Origin: Prorocentrum cordatum
Lineage: Eukaryota; Sar; Dinophyceae; Prorocentrales; Prorocentraceae
Length of the DNA: 64,000 nt
Direction of reading: 5' to 3'
Assembly: GCA_963575745.1 (NCBI GenBank)
Contig: CAUYUJ010012069.1
Coordinates: 62,001 to 126,000, forward strand
In this document: positions 21,876 through 33,060 of the stretch, piece after piece
Numbering within the stretch: the first letter of the stretch is position 1
How the letters are laid out: every line of letters begins with the position of its first letter
Made by a program: the position numbers and the translations under genes
Notes under the pieces: generated by a model
The model's database searches: none
The model's input: the letters and a program-made list of their open reading frames with translations, nothing else
What the model was told of the DNA's origin: nothing

Positions 21876-22614
21876 CGTCGACGACGCAGTCCAGGCCGCG
21901 AAGCCTGCGGCGAGGCCGCCGTGGCGGCCGCTGGCGACGGCGCCGCGGCCACGCAGGGCGACGTCGGGGGCTGCGAGAGGGCGCGCGGGCGCCTGGCGCG
22001 ACGCCCATTCCGAAGACGGCCGACGTCGGCGACGATCACTCCCACGACGATGCCATGATGCCGACGCCGACGCCGACGCCGGCGACGAGGGTCGCTCCGC
22101 CGGCGACGCCGACGACGATGACGAAGTCCCAGACCTCCATGGGACTGATTCGCTCGACTATCCCATGGCGTTGGGTCCTCGTCTTGAACAGACAGCGCCC
22201 TGCGTCATTGACTCCTTCCTCCTCCCCCTCCCTGTCCTCCCTCCTCCCATTCCTGCTTTTGCCTTCTGTATGTTGCCTATTGGGAACCCCGCCGAAAATC
22301 CCAGTGGCAAGGTCCGCATGACGGCCCCCCTCCCATGTCTGCACATTCCTCATGCGTTGTGGCCCGGCAAAGCTCAAACGAAGGCCCCGCGACCATTTCG
22401 GTAAACCCCTCACAAGCTTCGTTGTCCTAGAAGGTGCTCCACCGAAGGCCCTACTGCGTTTGGCCCTTCCCCCCCCTTCCTCTCTCCCCCCTCCCCCGCT
22501 CCGCCCTCCTTTCTGTGCGTGCCCTGCGTCCTTGTCGAAACCCGCGTGCAGGCGCGACTCCGCCAGCGGACGCGCAACTTTGCCAGGAAGGGACGAACAA
22601 AGAAAGCACCATAA
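21876..22614. other. Low-complexity spacer with one conserved head motif
   Basis: GAC/GGC-rich sequence to about 22130 is followed by TTGGGTCCTCGTCTTGAACA at 22171, a version of the head motif seen beside the satellite blocks at 25647, 28532, 57005 and 60328. CT-rich sequence follows to 22520. No gene recognised. Confidence 0.55.
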
Positions 22615-23270
22615 TCAACTATGATTTGAAAAAAGGAATGTCAAGGGCGTGAGGTCCTCCTGGGGAGCAACGCCAAGGCCTAAAGAAGGCGTCCCGCGTT
22701 TCTGGCAGCCGAGCTCTGGCAGCTTGGGGATTGGAGCAGACGCGTTGCTGCAGTACTCACACGCACGCACCTCAAGATTATTATGCTCGGGTTGGACTGC
22801 CCCAGAGGTCCTCGGCAAGGCTACCGGTTGCAGCCGGGCGCGGGCTTCTGCCTGGACTGTCCCTGTGAGACCAGCGCCCCCCGCTCGGCGAAACATGGGC
22901 TGGCCGACCGCTAAAAACTGGGTGGGCTCGTCCGCGGTCGCCGCGAAGTCGCACTGGTCAGCCCAGAGAATTCTGGCAATGACCAGCTACATGGTGCCAG
23001 GAGGTCAGAAAGGAGGTGCGGGACGGCCGAAGGTGCCGGCAACTCCAAACATGTAGCAAGCATGCATGAACACGACGCTCGATCTGCACAGCACGTTGCC
23101 CACCTCAAGGTGTCTCTATTCAGACCTGGACCTCGCGGGGGCGCCCCGCAGGTTACTGATGGATCGAAGAAGGCGGGGGCGTCTCTGCCCTTCAGGAAAG
23201 TACCGTTTCGCTGCGGACCACGTCGCGCATGGCGGGTCCGCGAACGCACCGATCGCATAACCATCCTTGA
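22615..23270 (-). pseudogene. Methyltransferase-like domain at the 3' end of a decayed LINE
   Basis: On the minus strand one frame reads ADPPCATWSAAKRYFPEGQR (about 23242-23183), with the Pro-Cys and W-S-A-A-(R/K) of the catalytic loop of C5-methyltransferase-like domains found in dinoflagellate retroelements. It continues RHLEVGNVLC, VVFMHACYMFGVAG, IARILWADQCDFAATADEPT and QFLAVGQPMFRRAG to 22615. At least three in-frame stops interrupt it. The DxCDFxA....PTxFL order mirrors the Q-G/F-G...KPT segment of the same domain in other copies I remember. In sequence order it follows the LINE zinc finger (about 23770-23825), so it is the element's C-terminal domain. This copy is dead. Confidence 0.5.
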
Positions 23271-24420
23271 TGGGGTCTCAAAAATAAACAAATCGCGCGC
23301 GAATTGGACTTGCACCGTGGACCTTATCGCTGGCCACTGCCAGGCTGAGTGAGCATGGCCAGAGGGAGGGAGCTCTGTCGCCGAAACCAAGCCATAAAAG
23401 GAAGATTGGACATGCTCCGGGCGACGCGAGCTGCCAAATGCGTGCAAGACGTGACAGATCGTGCGACGCTCTCTGGGGATCTTGGAGCGGGGCGGGTTGA
23501 AGGGGATCTGCTCTACGTTGCGCGGTGCGGCTGGGGCTGGAACGCGCGCGGGGGCCCGCGAGCGGCTACGGGGGAGTGGGGGCAGAGCAGCGCCGTGGAC
23601 TGCGTGTGGGGACGTCTCGGCGGATGTAGGGCGAAACCCAATGGCGCTGAATGTGACGGTATCCGCGTGGTCCTGCTGCCGGAGGGCTTCGTGTTTTTTT
23701 TTTTTGGGCGGTAGGAATCGCCCCCGCTGGATCATGCCTTGGATGCGTGCCTCAACACCGTGCCGGAGGTGCCTCAGGAAACGAGAACGGGCATGTAAAT
23801 CGCGAAAACATATCTGGCATACTCCTGGCCCAGCTAGAGAGCTGGTGAGTTCCGTGGACGGGTGGGCCCTCGCCCTGTGAGACTGGTACGCCTTGGGCGC
23901 GTGGGCGACGCGGTCGCGCTCGTAGCGCGGGTATGCAAACGACGAGCCTGGGGCGAGGCAAGTCCGCAGCGGCGGGAGCTCGGCCGCTTGGCGCAGCGGC
24001 CGTGGGCAACCTCGCCACTGACGGAGGCGATGCTGGTCCGCCCGCCACCGCTCGTGGGCACAGAAAATCGCGCTGAGCAGGCCCGTGTAATTTTGAAACG
24101 ATTCTCGAGCGATCCGGATCCATTCGCTGGGCTCCCTCGGCGCTTGCGATGCCTTCCCCAAGAAAGAACGGGCCCATTTGACATTTTCCTGAACAAGCGA
24201 AGCCCCAAAGACCTGATGATGGGCCGTGAAGTCCAGAAGCAATCTGAATTCCATGGGGAGCCTCGAATAGCAATCTGGGCCATCTGCGGAGCCTGATTCT
24301 GCGGATGCGAATCTCCACGGGGGCCGCTCCAATATGCCCCAAAACGTCGTTCACCGAAGGCTAGGGGCGCGCGGCCTGCAATGACTCGAGAGCATGCGCG
24401 CGCAACCGGCAACATGCTGC
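23271..24420 (-). pseudogene. LINE C-terminal region with zinc-finger-like motif
   Basis: The minus strand reads QENVKWARSFLGKASQAPRE, WIRIARESFQNYTGLLSAIF and CAHERW, then APGSSFAYPRYERDRVAHAP, then VCQICFRDLHARSRFLRHL (about 23825-23770), then GRFLPPKKKKHEALRQQDHA. A C..C...(F/L)H.R.R...HL motif after the RT thumb is the pattern I know from dinoflagellate LINE proteins. Frames around it shift repeatedly and an A8-9 run at about 23695-23704 produces PPKKKK. This piece lies between the RT palm remains (24361-25590) and the methyltransferase-like domain (22615-23270), in collinear order. Confidence 0.55.
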
Positions 24421-25590
24421 CGCGTCAAAAGCAATCGGCACGTCCCCAACGAGTGCAGCCGCGTGAGCTTCGTGGATAGCGACGTCGGAGTTCGAAGGAA
24501 AAATGAATGGGCAAAGGGGTCGAGGGAGACATGAGGCTACTGTCTCAACCTCGCTGTTTAGCGTACCTGAACGATGGGCCATGCCGCCTACATGTTTGTA
24601 TATTGACACCATGCTAAGGTCGCCGGTACCTTGGCGAATATATACAAGACTGGGCGGGCAACGTTAGAAGTCTTCTCGTGCAGCGACCGATCTGGAACCC
24701 CGGACATCGAGCAAGAGTGCAGTTTTCCAAAGGCAAAACTCAATCGCAACCCTCTCTCTATCATTGCTGCGTACGGAATGACAAAAGCGCGCCCGTTCAG
24801 CTCCCTAAGACGACTGTTGACCCATGCTACACATAGCGTGAGCATGTCGCCCACGAAAGCAACCTCTCTCTCTCTCTCTCTTTGCCTTGTGTTCGCCACG
24901 AAAACAGAAAAACTGTTCGGGGGGGTCGTCGATTGGGAACAAGGGCCCGTCCGTCATTTTCAATTGTCCAGGGCCGCGAATCCTTGTCAGGAATGGGGCA
25001 AACAAACACTTGAAAACCCACTCAGCCAACTCAGCCAGGGCCCTCCCCAGACGCGTCCCAGTACGAACGCGGCAAACCTCACAATCGCATCTCTGGACAC
25101 TTGAACCATGAGGGCGTAGTTGTCTCAGACGCCGTGGCGACCAGTCGCTTCTGGGGTCTGGGAGCCCAGGATGCTGTGATGTCTGTGCTGTCCACTGCTT
25201 CTGCCAAACCCTTGGGGTCTGTTGGGGAAAAAACCCAATCGCGCACTACATGGTAAAATAATGCCGTAAAATGCAAATGAACAACAAAATGGTCGAGACT
25301 TTCCGTTGCTGGGTGAGCAGGAGAAAGGTTCGGGCCATCTGCGAGGCCATCGTAGTATAATGACATTCGAACCCCCCGCACTGCGTCATCCCAAAGAAAG
25401 AACAACAACAGTTGAGGTGTTTGGCGATGCTGTTCATAAGAATAGCTTGCCGACAGAATGCGCTAACACGAAGCCCCCCGAAACCACTACATGAGGGGAC
25501 CGCCGTGCCACCTTGACACGACAGTGGCTCGTGCACGTGGAGCTGCACCTTGACCACGAGCGGGTGCACCAGCCGAGCCATGCTCTGCAC
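24361..25590 (-). pseudogene. LINE reverse transcriptase palm/thumb, heavily decayed
   Basis: Pieces in collinear order on the minus strand resemble a LINE RT. HFTALFYHVVRDWVFS (about 25270-25225) occupies the motif A position, with the Asp lost. A (GA)n tract is followed by FVGDMLTLCVAWVNSRL (about 24865-24815), where FADD-like motif C is expected but reads VGDM. MIERGLRLSFAFGK resembles the GLxLNxxKT segment. VSIYKHVGG with MAHRSG (about 24612-24575) matches the YKHLGG landmark of these LINEs. Several frames and a microsatellite insertion separate the pieces, and catalytic acids are replaced, so the RT is non-functional. The missing N-terminal half lies beyond the satellite block, at 30100-31718. 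Confidence 0.5.
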
Positions 25591-25734
25591 AGCTCAACAA
25601 GTCATCTTTGATTCCGTCGGGACCTGATGCCATGCGGTTTGTTTTTCCCAACCATCCTGTGGTGTTGGGTCCTCGTTTTGAAGAGACGGTCCCCGCGTCC
25701 TCCTCTCCTCTCCTCCTCTCCCTCTCCTCTCTCC

Positions 25735-25817
25735 TCCTCCTCTCCTCCTCCTCCTCCTCCTCCTCCTCCTCCTCCTCCTCCTCCTCCTCCTCCTCCTCCT
25801 CCTCCTCCTCCTCCTCC
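25735..25817. repeat. (CTC)n microsatellite
   Basis: A nearly pure CTC tract directly between the head motif and the first 90-bp satellite unit. A similar CTC-rich tract sits between head and array at 28590-28650. Confidence 0.95.
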
Positions 25818-25834
25818 CACCATCGACGTCGTCA

Positions 25835-26815
25835 TCACCCATTTCGGCACACCCCTCACATGTTTTGTGGCCCCATAAGGAAATCCACCGAAGGTCCCAA
25901 AGGGTGGGCCCGCATGCGTCCCGCACACCCATCTCGGCACACCCCTCACACGCTTCGTGGCCCCATAGGGGGCTCCACCGAAGGTCCCAGTGGGTGTGCC
26001 CGCACGCGCCCCGCACGCCCATTTTGGCACACCCTTGACACCCTTCGTGGCCCCATAGGGAGCTCCACCGAATGTCCCAGTGGGTGTGCCCGCATGCGTC
26101 CCGCACACCCATTTTGGTACACCCCTCACACGCTTCGTGGCCCCATAAGGAGCTCCACCGAAGGTCCCAGTGAGTGTGCCCGCATGCGTCCCGCACACCC
26201 ATTTCGGCACACCCCTCACACGTTTCGTGGCCCCATTGGGAGCTCCACCGAAGGTCCCAGTGGGTGTGCCCGCATGCGTCCCGCACACCATTTCGGCACA
26301 CCCCTCACACGTTTCGTGGCCCCATAGGGAGCTCCACCGAAGGTCCCAGTGGGTGTGCCCGCATGCGTCCCGCACACCCATTTCGGCACACCCCTCACAC
26401 GTTTCGTGGCCCCATAGGGAGCTCCACCGAAGGCCCCAGTGGGTGTGCCCGCATGCGTCCCGCACACCCATTTCGGCACACCCCTCACACGTTTCGTGGC
26501 CCCATAGGGAGCTCCACCGAAGGTCCCAGTGGGTGTGCCCGCATGCGTCCCGCACACCCATTTCGGCACACCCCTCACACGTTTCGTGGCCCCATAGGGA
26601 GCTCCACCGAAGGTCCCAGTGGTTGTGCCCGCATGCGTCCCGCACACCCATTTCGGCACAACCATTCACACGCTTCGTGGCCCCATAGGGAGCTCCACCG
26701 AAGGTCCCAGTGGGTGTGCCCGCATGCGTCCCGCACACCCATTTTGGCACACCCTTCACGCGTTTCGTTGCCCCATAGGGAGCTCCACCGAGGGTCCCCG
26801 TGGCGCAATCCGCAC
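25835..26815. repeat. 90-bp satellite array, first segment
   Basis: About 11 units of 90 bp. The word GTTTCGTGGCCCCATAGGGA recurs every 90 bp (for example 26401 and 26491), with GGTCCCAGTGGGTGTGCCCG and CATGCGTCCCGCACACCCAT completing the unit. Because 90 is a multiple of three, several frames on both strands stay open and give 30-residue peptide repeats; I do not read them as genes. The array ends with a divergent unit containing CTCCGTCGGAGGCCGTCGGA (about 26837). Confidence 0.95.
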
Positions 26816-27830
26816 GCGTCTCCCCCACCCAGTACAACTCCGTCGGAGGCCGTCGGAAATCCGCGCCTCCCTCGCCCCCACCCTTCACACGTTTCGTGGC
26901 CCCATAGGGAGCTCCACCGGAGGTCTCAGTGGGTGTGCCCGCATGCGTCCCGCACACCCATGTCGGCCCACCCCTCACACGCTTCGTGGCCCCATAAGGA
27001 GCTCCACCGAAGGTCCCAGTGGGTGTGCCCGCATGCGTCCCGCACACCTATTTCGGTACACCCTTCACACGCTTCGTGGCCCCATAGGGCCACCGAAGGT
27101 CCCAGTGGGTGTGCCCGCATGCGTCCCGCACACCCATTTCGGCACACCCCTCACATGTTTCGGGGCCCCATAAAGGGGGCTCCACCGAAGGTCCCAGTGG
27201 GTGTGCCCGCATGCGTCCCGCACACCCATTTCGGCACACCCCTCACACGTTTCGTGGCCCCATAGGGAGCTCCACCGAAGGTCCCAGTGGGTGTGCCCGC
27301 ATGCGTCCCGCACATCCATTTTGGCACACCCTTCACACGTTTCGTGGCCCCATAGGGAGCTCCACCGAAGGTCCCAGTGGGCGTGCCCGCATGCGTCCCG
27401 CGCACCCATTTCGGCACACCCTTCACACGTTTCGTGGCCCCGTAAGGATCTCCACCGAAGGTCTCAGTGGGTGTGCCCGCATGCGTCCCGCACAACCATT
27501 TCGGCCCACCCCTCGCACGTTTCGTGGCCCCACAGGGAGCTCCACCGAAGGTCCCAGTGGGTGTGCCCGCATGCGTCCCACACACCCATGTCGGCCCACC
27601 CCTCACACGTTTCGTGGCCCCATAGGGAGCTCCACCGAAGGTGCCAATGGGTGTGCCCGCATGCGTCCTGCACACCCATTTCGGCACATCCCTCACACGT
27701 TTCGGGGCCCCATAGGGAGCTCCACCGAAGGCCCCAGTGGGTGTGCCCGCATGCGTCCCGCACACCCATTTCGGCACACCCCTCACACGTTTCGTGGCCC
27801 CTATAGGGAGCTGCACCGAAGGTCCCCGTG
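26816..27830. repeat. 90-bp satellite array, second segment
   Basis: After the divergent junction unit the regular 90-bp units resume at about 26882 and run to about 27830. A second divergent junction with CGTCGGAGGCCGTCGGAG follows at about 27869. Indels of a few bases (for example the AAAGGGG insertion near 27172) break the phase occasionally. Confidence 0.95.
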
Positions 27831-28654
27831 GCGCAGTCCGCGTGCGTTTTCCCCACCCAGTACGCCTCCGTCGGAGGCCGTCGGAGTTCCGCGCCTCGCT
27901 CGCCCGTCGTCGCTCTGCCCGGCGGCAGGACCGTTGCCGCTATCAGCCAGCCAACTAGCTTTCTTCGCTGCGCGCAGCGGACGACCCGCGCGCGTCGCTG
28001 GGACCCCTCCAGGCCGACCTGCGCGCGTCGCTGGGACTCCGCGCTGCGCTGCGCCCGCAGCCTTGGACTTTTGAGTGCGCGGGCAAAGAGGGAGTAAAAG
28101 AAGGGGAGGAAGCGGGCGCGATCCTCGCGGTGGCGTCGCGGCGCGCGGGCGATGCCGTCGGGGAGTCCCGGGGGAGCTCCTTGCGGCGGCCACGCCCAGC
28201 GTCACGAGTATTCAGAGGCAGTCATTTTCAAACTATTGTCATTCATATTCAATTGCAACATGCTTTGTCATACTCGCATTCATGCACGTAGATTCGCTCG
28301 CACGCAGATTCATTCACAGTCAGACGGACTCGCGCTCAGATTCACCCGCGCTCAATATCCATACGTATTCAGATCAATCGTTTTCGTTCGCGTTGTGTAC
28401 CACGCCACTCATTTCGGAACACCCCTAGCACGGTTCGTTGCCTCCTAGGGATCGCCACCGAAAAAGGGAATCACAATTGCGGTGCTCACACCTGCATATG
28501 GTCGGGTCCTTCGTCAGGCTAATTTGTTGTTACCAACCATCCTGTGGTGTTGGGTCCTCGTTTTGAAGAGACGGTGGCCCGCGTCTCCTCTGCTCCTCCC
28601 CTCCTCTCCTCCTCTCCTCCTCCTCCCCCTCCTCCCTCCTCTCTCCCCCTCCGC
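27831..28654. other. Non-satellite spacer inside the block
   Basis: Contains the divergent CGTCGGAGGCCG junction, GC-rich sequence, ATTCRNNCGCACGCAG-like short repeats at about 28280-28370, one degenerate satellite unit at about 28405-28450 and the head motif at about 28532-28574. The 28400-28530 part is similar to 29935-30045. No gene recognised. Confidence 0.6.
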
Positions 28655-29790
28655 ACACCCATTTCGGCACACCCCTCACACGTTTCGTGGCCCCATAGGG
28701 AGCTCCACCGAAGGTCCCACTGGGTGTGCCCGCATGCGTCCCGCACACCCATTTCGGCACACGTGGCCCCATAGGGAGCTCCGCCGAAGGTCCCAGTGGG
28801 TGAGCCCGCATGCGTCCCGCACACCCATGTCGGCACACCCCTCACACGTTTCGTGGCCCCTATAGGGAACTCCACCGAAGGTCACAGTGGGTGTGCCCGC
28901 ATGCGTCCCGCATGCCCATCTCGGCACACCCCTCACACGTTTCGTGGCCCCATAGGGAGCTCCGCCGAAGGTCCCAGGGGTGTGCCCGCATGCGTCCCGC
29001 ACACCTATTTCGGCACACCCCTCACACGCTTCGTGGCCCCATAGGGAGCCCCACCGCAGGTCTCAGTGGGTGTGCCCGCATGCGTCCCGCACACCCATTT
29101 CGGCACAACCATTCACACGCTTCGTGGCCCCATAGGGAGCTCCACCGAAGGTCCCAGTGGGTGTGCCCGCATGCGGCCCGCACACCCATTTCGGTACACC
29201 CCTCACACGTTTCGTGGCCCCATAAAGCGGGCTCTATGGAAGATCCCAGTGGGCTTGCCCGCATGCGTCCCGCACACGAATTTCGGCACACCCCTCACAC
29301 GTTTCGTGGCCCCATATGGAGTCCCACCGAAGGTCCCAGTGGGTGTGCCCGCATGCGTCCCGCACACCTATTTCGGTACACCCTTCACACGTTTCGTGGC
29401 CCCATATGGAGTCCCACCGAAGGTCCCAGTGGGTGTGCCCGCATGCGTCCCGCACACGAAATTTCGGCAAACCCCTCACACGTTTCGTGGCCCCATAAAG
29501 GGGGTTCCACCGAAGGTCCCAATGGGTGTGCCCGCATGCGCCCCGCACATCCATTTCGGCACACCCCTCACACGCTTCGTGGCCCCATAGAGGCTCCACC
29601 GAAGGTCCCAGTGGGTGTGCCCGCATGCGTCCCGCACACCCATGTCGGCACACCCCTCACACGTTTCGTGGCCCATAGGGAGCTCCACCGAAGGTCCCAG
29701 TGGGTGTGCCCGCATGCGTCCCGCACACACATGTCGGCAAACCCCTCACACGTTTCGTGGCCCCATGGAGGCTCCACCGAAGGCGTTCTC
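28655..29790. repeat. 90-bp satellite array, third segment
   Basis: About 12 units of the same 90-bp repeat with more indels than the first segment, for example a deleted unit centre at about 28760 and CATAAAGCGGGCTC variants at about 29221. It decays at 29780-29960. Confidence 0.95.
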
Positions 29791-30099
29791 GTTTGGAAAG
29801 GCTAGCGGGGGTGCCTCGGCATTTTCGAAGCGGGCGCGATCCTCGTGTGGGGCGTGCCGACATGGGCGTCGCGGCGCGCGGTCGCTGCCGTCGGGGTTCC
29901 CAGGGAAGCCCTTGCAGAGGCTACGCCACACAATTCGGTACACCTTCATACGGTTCGTGGCCCAATAGAGAGCGCCACCCGAGAAGATATTCACAATTGC
30001 GGTACTCACAACTGCATATGGTTGGGTCCTTCGCCAGGATATTGTTTTACAGAGGGGGCCGAGGTGGCGGAGGGGCATGCCGTCTTCGATTGAACGTGC

Positions 30100-30743
30100 A
30101 GTCCCAGCACCTATGGCGTGCCCTCTTCGGTTGTACCTTTGAGCTTGTGTATGGGCCGGCATGCTCCCGGCGTTTTCATCAATCTTGGCGCAATTCGAGC
30201 GGACATCCGCCGCTATGGCCTGGGGCGACGTGGAGACGCTACCCAGAAGATAGAAAATCTGCGAGATACGGCGGCTGACGAGCGGTGCTGGTAATTTTTC
30301 GGGCCCACCTTTGCCGAAATGTTCCGGGATGCGGAGGAGCCGCCACTGCTGGGCCGAGCCGTGGGCCCGCCCAGTCCCTCCAGAAGCACGCACTTGTCTA
30401 CCTCCAGCAAGGGAGCAGTCTTCCGGATAGACCTCAGCGCTGCGAGCAGGACCGACCCAAACTCAGTCAGGCGCAAGGCCAACGACAAGAAAGAGGAGCT
30501 GGCCATCGCACAAACAGCAAGGGGGTCAACAAGAGAATGCGGCAACGAATAAGCGAGGGAAACGGGAGGTGGAGGAGAGACATAGCAAGGTTCCTCGAGC
30601 ATTTTAACTTCAGCTCGGCGCCCGAGTGGAGTGGTCTTCGGAGTGCTCACTTCCAGCGCATCACTTTCACTGTGAATGGTCTGATAAATAGCCACACGAA
30701 TAGTGGGGGCTTGGGTGGGAAGAACCGAAACGCAAGAACCCAA
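30100..30743 (-). pseudogene. LINE linker between endonuclease and RT, decayed
   Basis: The minus strand reads ASSSFLSLALRLTEFGSVLL, LEVDKCVLLEGLGGPTARPS, SRNISAKVGPKNYQ and SVSTSPQAIAADVRSNCAK in shifting frames. The long charged helices between AP-endonuclease and RT in LINEs are poorly conserved. The assignment rests on position (just downstream of the endonuclease remains, same strand) and composition rather than motifs. Confidence 0.35.
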
Positions 30744-30806
30744 ATCACATCACGCAGCGCCGAACCATGCGCATGTGCATCTACGGACCAATCTGGCAAT
30801 GACAAG

Positions 30807-31718
30807 TCAGTCCAGAAGACCTTGCCGGAGCCCTGCACCGCTGCGGGGTCCTTGAAACCACTCCGAGAGGATGTGGCTGGTGGGAGGAATGAGGAAGGAC
30901 GAGCCATTAGAGATCGACCCACACCAGGAGGTACTCATGGCAATCGCGTTGTCTATCCAGGTCCTCGATGACCGCGTGGCTTCGGACCAATCGGTGCAGT
31001 GCATCTCCCATGGCTAAATAAGCGCTACAGCATCGATACTATGCCTCTACCCCGTGGTGGAAACACAAGCGTTGGAGGCCCCAGAGGGGGTGAAGCCGTG
31101 GTGGAGGCAAAGAGGTGATTTGAATGCAGGACCTCCAGAAACTCGTTACCTCCTCGATCGATTGTTTGCGCGAAGCCGCACGAACCTGAGAATGGGGTGG
31201 GCGTCAAGGAAGCAAGTGATGCCGAAGATGTCCGCCGCGGCAGAGGCCTCCCTCCACCAACTCTGAAAGAAGTCGAGGTGGTGGTCAGAGTGGGGGGCGT
31301 GAGCCACCATGCAGGTGGCATGGAGGTAGGAGGCGGAGAGGCGGACCACCAGCAAGGGAGGGGACTTGTTGAGGACTAGGAGGTGAGAGCGACGGAGGAA
31401 CAACTCTTTGAGACCTACCCTCGCGTAGGGCCTATCGGTGTCGAGCCAGAACTCGCACCCGAGATTACTCTTATCACTACCCCCCACCATCATGAAGAAG
31501 CCTCCATCCGCGCGTGTGCCCTCGGTAATGCGGGCTTTCTGGATAACCCAGAATGTGGAATCCAGAATCGCGAAACTAGACATGGAGCGCCTCCGCGCCG
31601 GCGAGGCGAGACACCGAAGCGGCAGGATCCGAATCCCCAAGCAGCGAAAAGGCATTGCAAGGTTCTCCTCACACACCCTCCTTCCCTTCCTCATCCTCCT
31701 ATTTGTTCTCCTCCCCAC
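30807..31718 (-). pseudogene. AP-endonuclease-like domain of a LINE
   Basis: One frame (31718-31146) contains GGFFMMVGGSDKSNLGCEFW, RRSHLLVLNKSPPLLVVRL, HATCMVAHAPHSDHHLDFFQ and SWWREASAAADIFGITCFLD followed by AHP. VAHAP followed after about 30 residues by (G/L)DAxP fits the exonuclease-endonuclease-phosphatase fold of LINE endonucleases, with the usual catalytic Asn replaced by His. After a stop at 31146 the expected N.F..LL stretch (GGNEFLEVLHSNHLFA) continues in another frame. A piece reading MHCTDWSEATRSSRTWIDNA near 31000 may be the degraded IDYV region. It would nick DNA for target-primed reverse transcription; this copy is broken. Confidence 0.6.
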
Positions 31719-32260
31719 TTTACTTCTGTCAGCGTTGCCTGTGCTGGTAGTGCCACTGGTGGCACGTCCCCCTGTCTGGGGATGGACCCAAGGCCAACGG
31801 GGGAGCGACGGGCCATGACCACAACACTCTTGTGCGCAACCAGAGGGTATGCCTGACGCTCGGCCAAAGGTTGCATCCCATAGCCATGTCCAGTGCTTGC
31901 CGTCCTGAAAACCAAGCTTCCTCCTCCTCCTCCTCCTCCTCCTGCCCCCCTTTGCTCTCCTCCTTCTGACTCCTCCTCCTCCTCTTCTTCCTCCTCCTCG
32001 TTCTCCTCCTCATCCTCCTCCTCATCCTCACGGTCCTGTTTCGCTCCTCCTCTTAGCTCCTCGCTCCTCCACTCCGCGCCGCTTAGGGGCGTTGGGGGGC
32101 GTCTTTGGCCCCGAAGAAGCGCTGGAGGCATGCGCGAAGGTGCGCAAGTCCCCCCTCCTCCGACGCCTGCAATCTCTGGGAATCTCGACCCCTTCCCCTG
32201 GAACCGTCAAACGGCCCTGGGGCCGTGACGCGGCCTCCTAAAGCCGAGTAGACGTCGAGC
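31719..32260. repeat. CT-rich low-complexity region with (CTC)n
   Basis: CTCCTCCTCC tracts at about 31917-31945 and 31970-32035. The LINE 5' end probably reaches the first part (31719-31850), but no motif is clear. A head-like word CTCCACTCCGCGCCGC is at about 32066. Confidence 0.75.
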
Positions 32261-32500
32261 AAGCGTCTCTGCTTCGTCTGTGGTGTCTCCTTGGTTGTTT
32301 ATTGTTGGTGTTGTTGTTGTAAGTGGTGGTGGTGGTGGTGGTGGTGGTGGTGTGTTGTTGTTGTTGTTGTTGTCGTTGTTGCTGTTGCTGCTGCTGTTGT
32401 GGCTGTGGCTGTGGCTGTGGTTGTGGTTGCTGCTGTTGCTGACGATGGTGATGATTCACTTGTTGTTGATGTTGATGTTGTTGAACTCTATCTGCTGAAG
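32261..32500. repeat. (GTT/GGT/GCT)n trinucleotide tract
   Basis: TGTTGTTGTTGT, GGTGGTGGTGGT and GCTGTTGCTGCT blocks run from about 32305 to 32483. This marks the start of the higher-order repeat domain. Poly-Gln/Thr or poly-Val/Leu frames across it are artefacts. Confidence 0.9.
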
Positions 32501-33060
32501 AGTAATCGTTGTTGATCCCCACCCGTGGAATATTGTGCGTTTTCAATGAAATGTCATGGGGTTCGCACCATCCTTCTTGCAATGGAAAGCCCTGGGTCTC
32601 AGAATTGAGTTGTTGGCCCCCGGTTTACAACAGCAGCCTGACACTTCCTCACAATGTGTTCCCAAATCGCGCTCTCGCGCGGGACGTCCTCACAATTTAT
32701 ATAGGAGTCGTGCTCTCGCGTGGGACTTCCTCGCCATGTATTCAGATGCCGCGCGCTGGACTCTCAGGACTCACGATCTCGCTATGGATTTCTGGACGGT
32801 GGGTTTGGGAGTCGCACTCTCGCTTGAGACTTCTTCGCGATCTATACAGGACGCACGCTTCAGCAACCCGCCTGCTCGACCTGGCCCGCCTGGGCCCGCC
32901 TTCCCGACCCGCCTGTTAGGGTCTGCTCGCCCGACCTGCCCGTCTGGTTGTGCCACGTGCGTTCTGCTCCTAACCCCCTCTCCTGCTACTCTCTTTCGTG
33001 CTCCATCCTCCTCCCTTACCCTTGCCCTTTCCTTCCATACGTCCTGCCTTCCCGTGCCTT
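32501..33060. repeat. Higher-order repeat: degenerate CGCTCTCGCGYGGGACTTCC units
   Basis: Units of roughly 65-70 bp share GCGCTCTCGC, GGGACTTCCTCGC and a short AT-rich TGTATTCAG-like centre (for example 32666, 32720, 32810). The same family recurs at 33500-33790, 42000-42340 (inverted), 43570-43830 and, more distantly, 51540-51900. Confidence 0.75.

Larger units (their letters stand above)
25640..30060. mobile_element. Satellite-bearing block splitting the LINE
   Basis: The block starts at a head motif (GTTGGGTCCTCGTTTTGAA at about 25665), followed by (CTC)n to about 25817 and 90-bp satellite. A second head motif at about 28543 is followed by a second array. It ends with a degenerate satellite unit and TATGGTTGGGTCCTTCGCCA near 30018. 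LINE sequence on both sides is on the same strand and in the order expected if this block had been inserted or had expanded inside one LINE copy. I could not find a convincing target-site duplication. Confidence 0.5.

Noticed and set aside
25640-29790. CRISPR array
   Set aside because: Units are contiguous 90-bp repeats without unique spacers, there are no cas genes, and the genome is eukaryotic.
25602-29805. Repeat-protein genes on both strands (30-residue repeats)
   Set aside because: Products of the 90-bp satellite period; both strands and several frames give equally long peptides.
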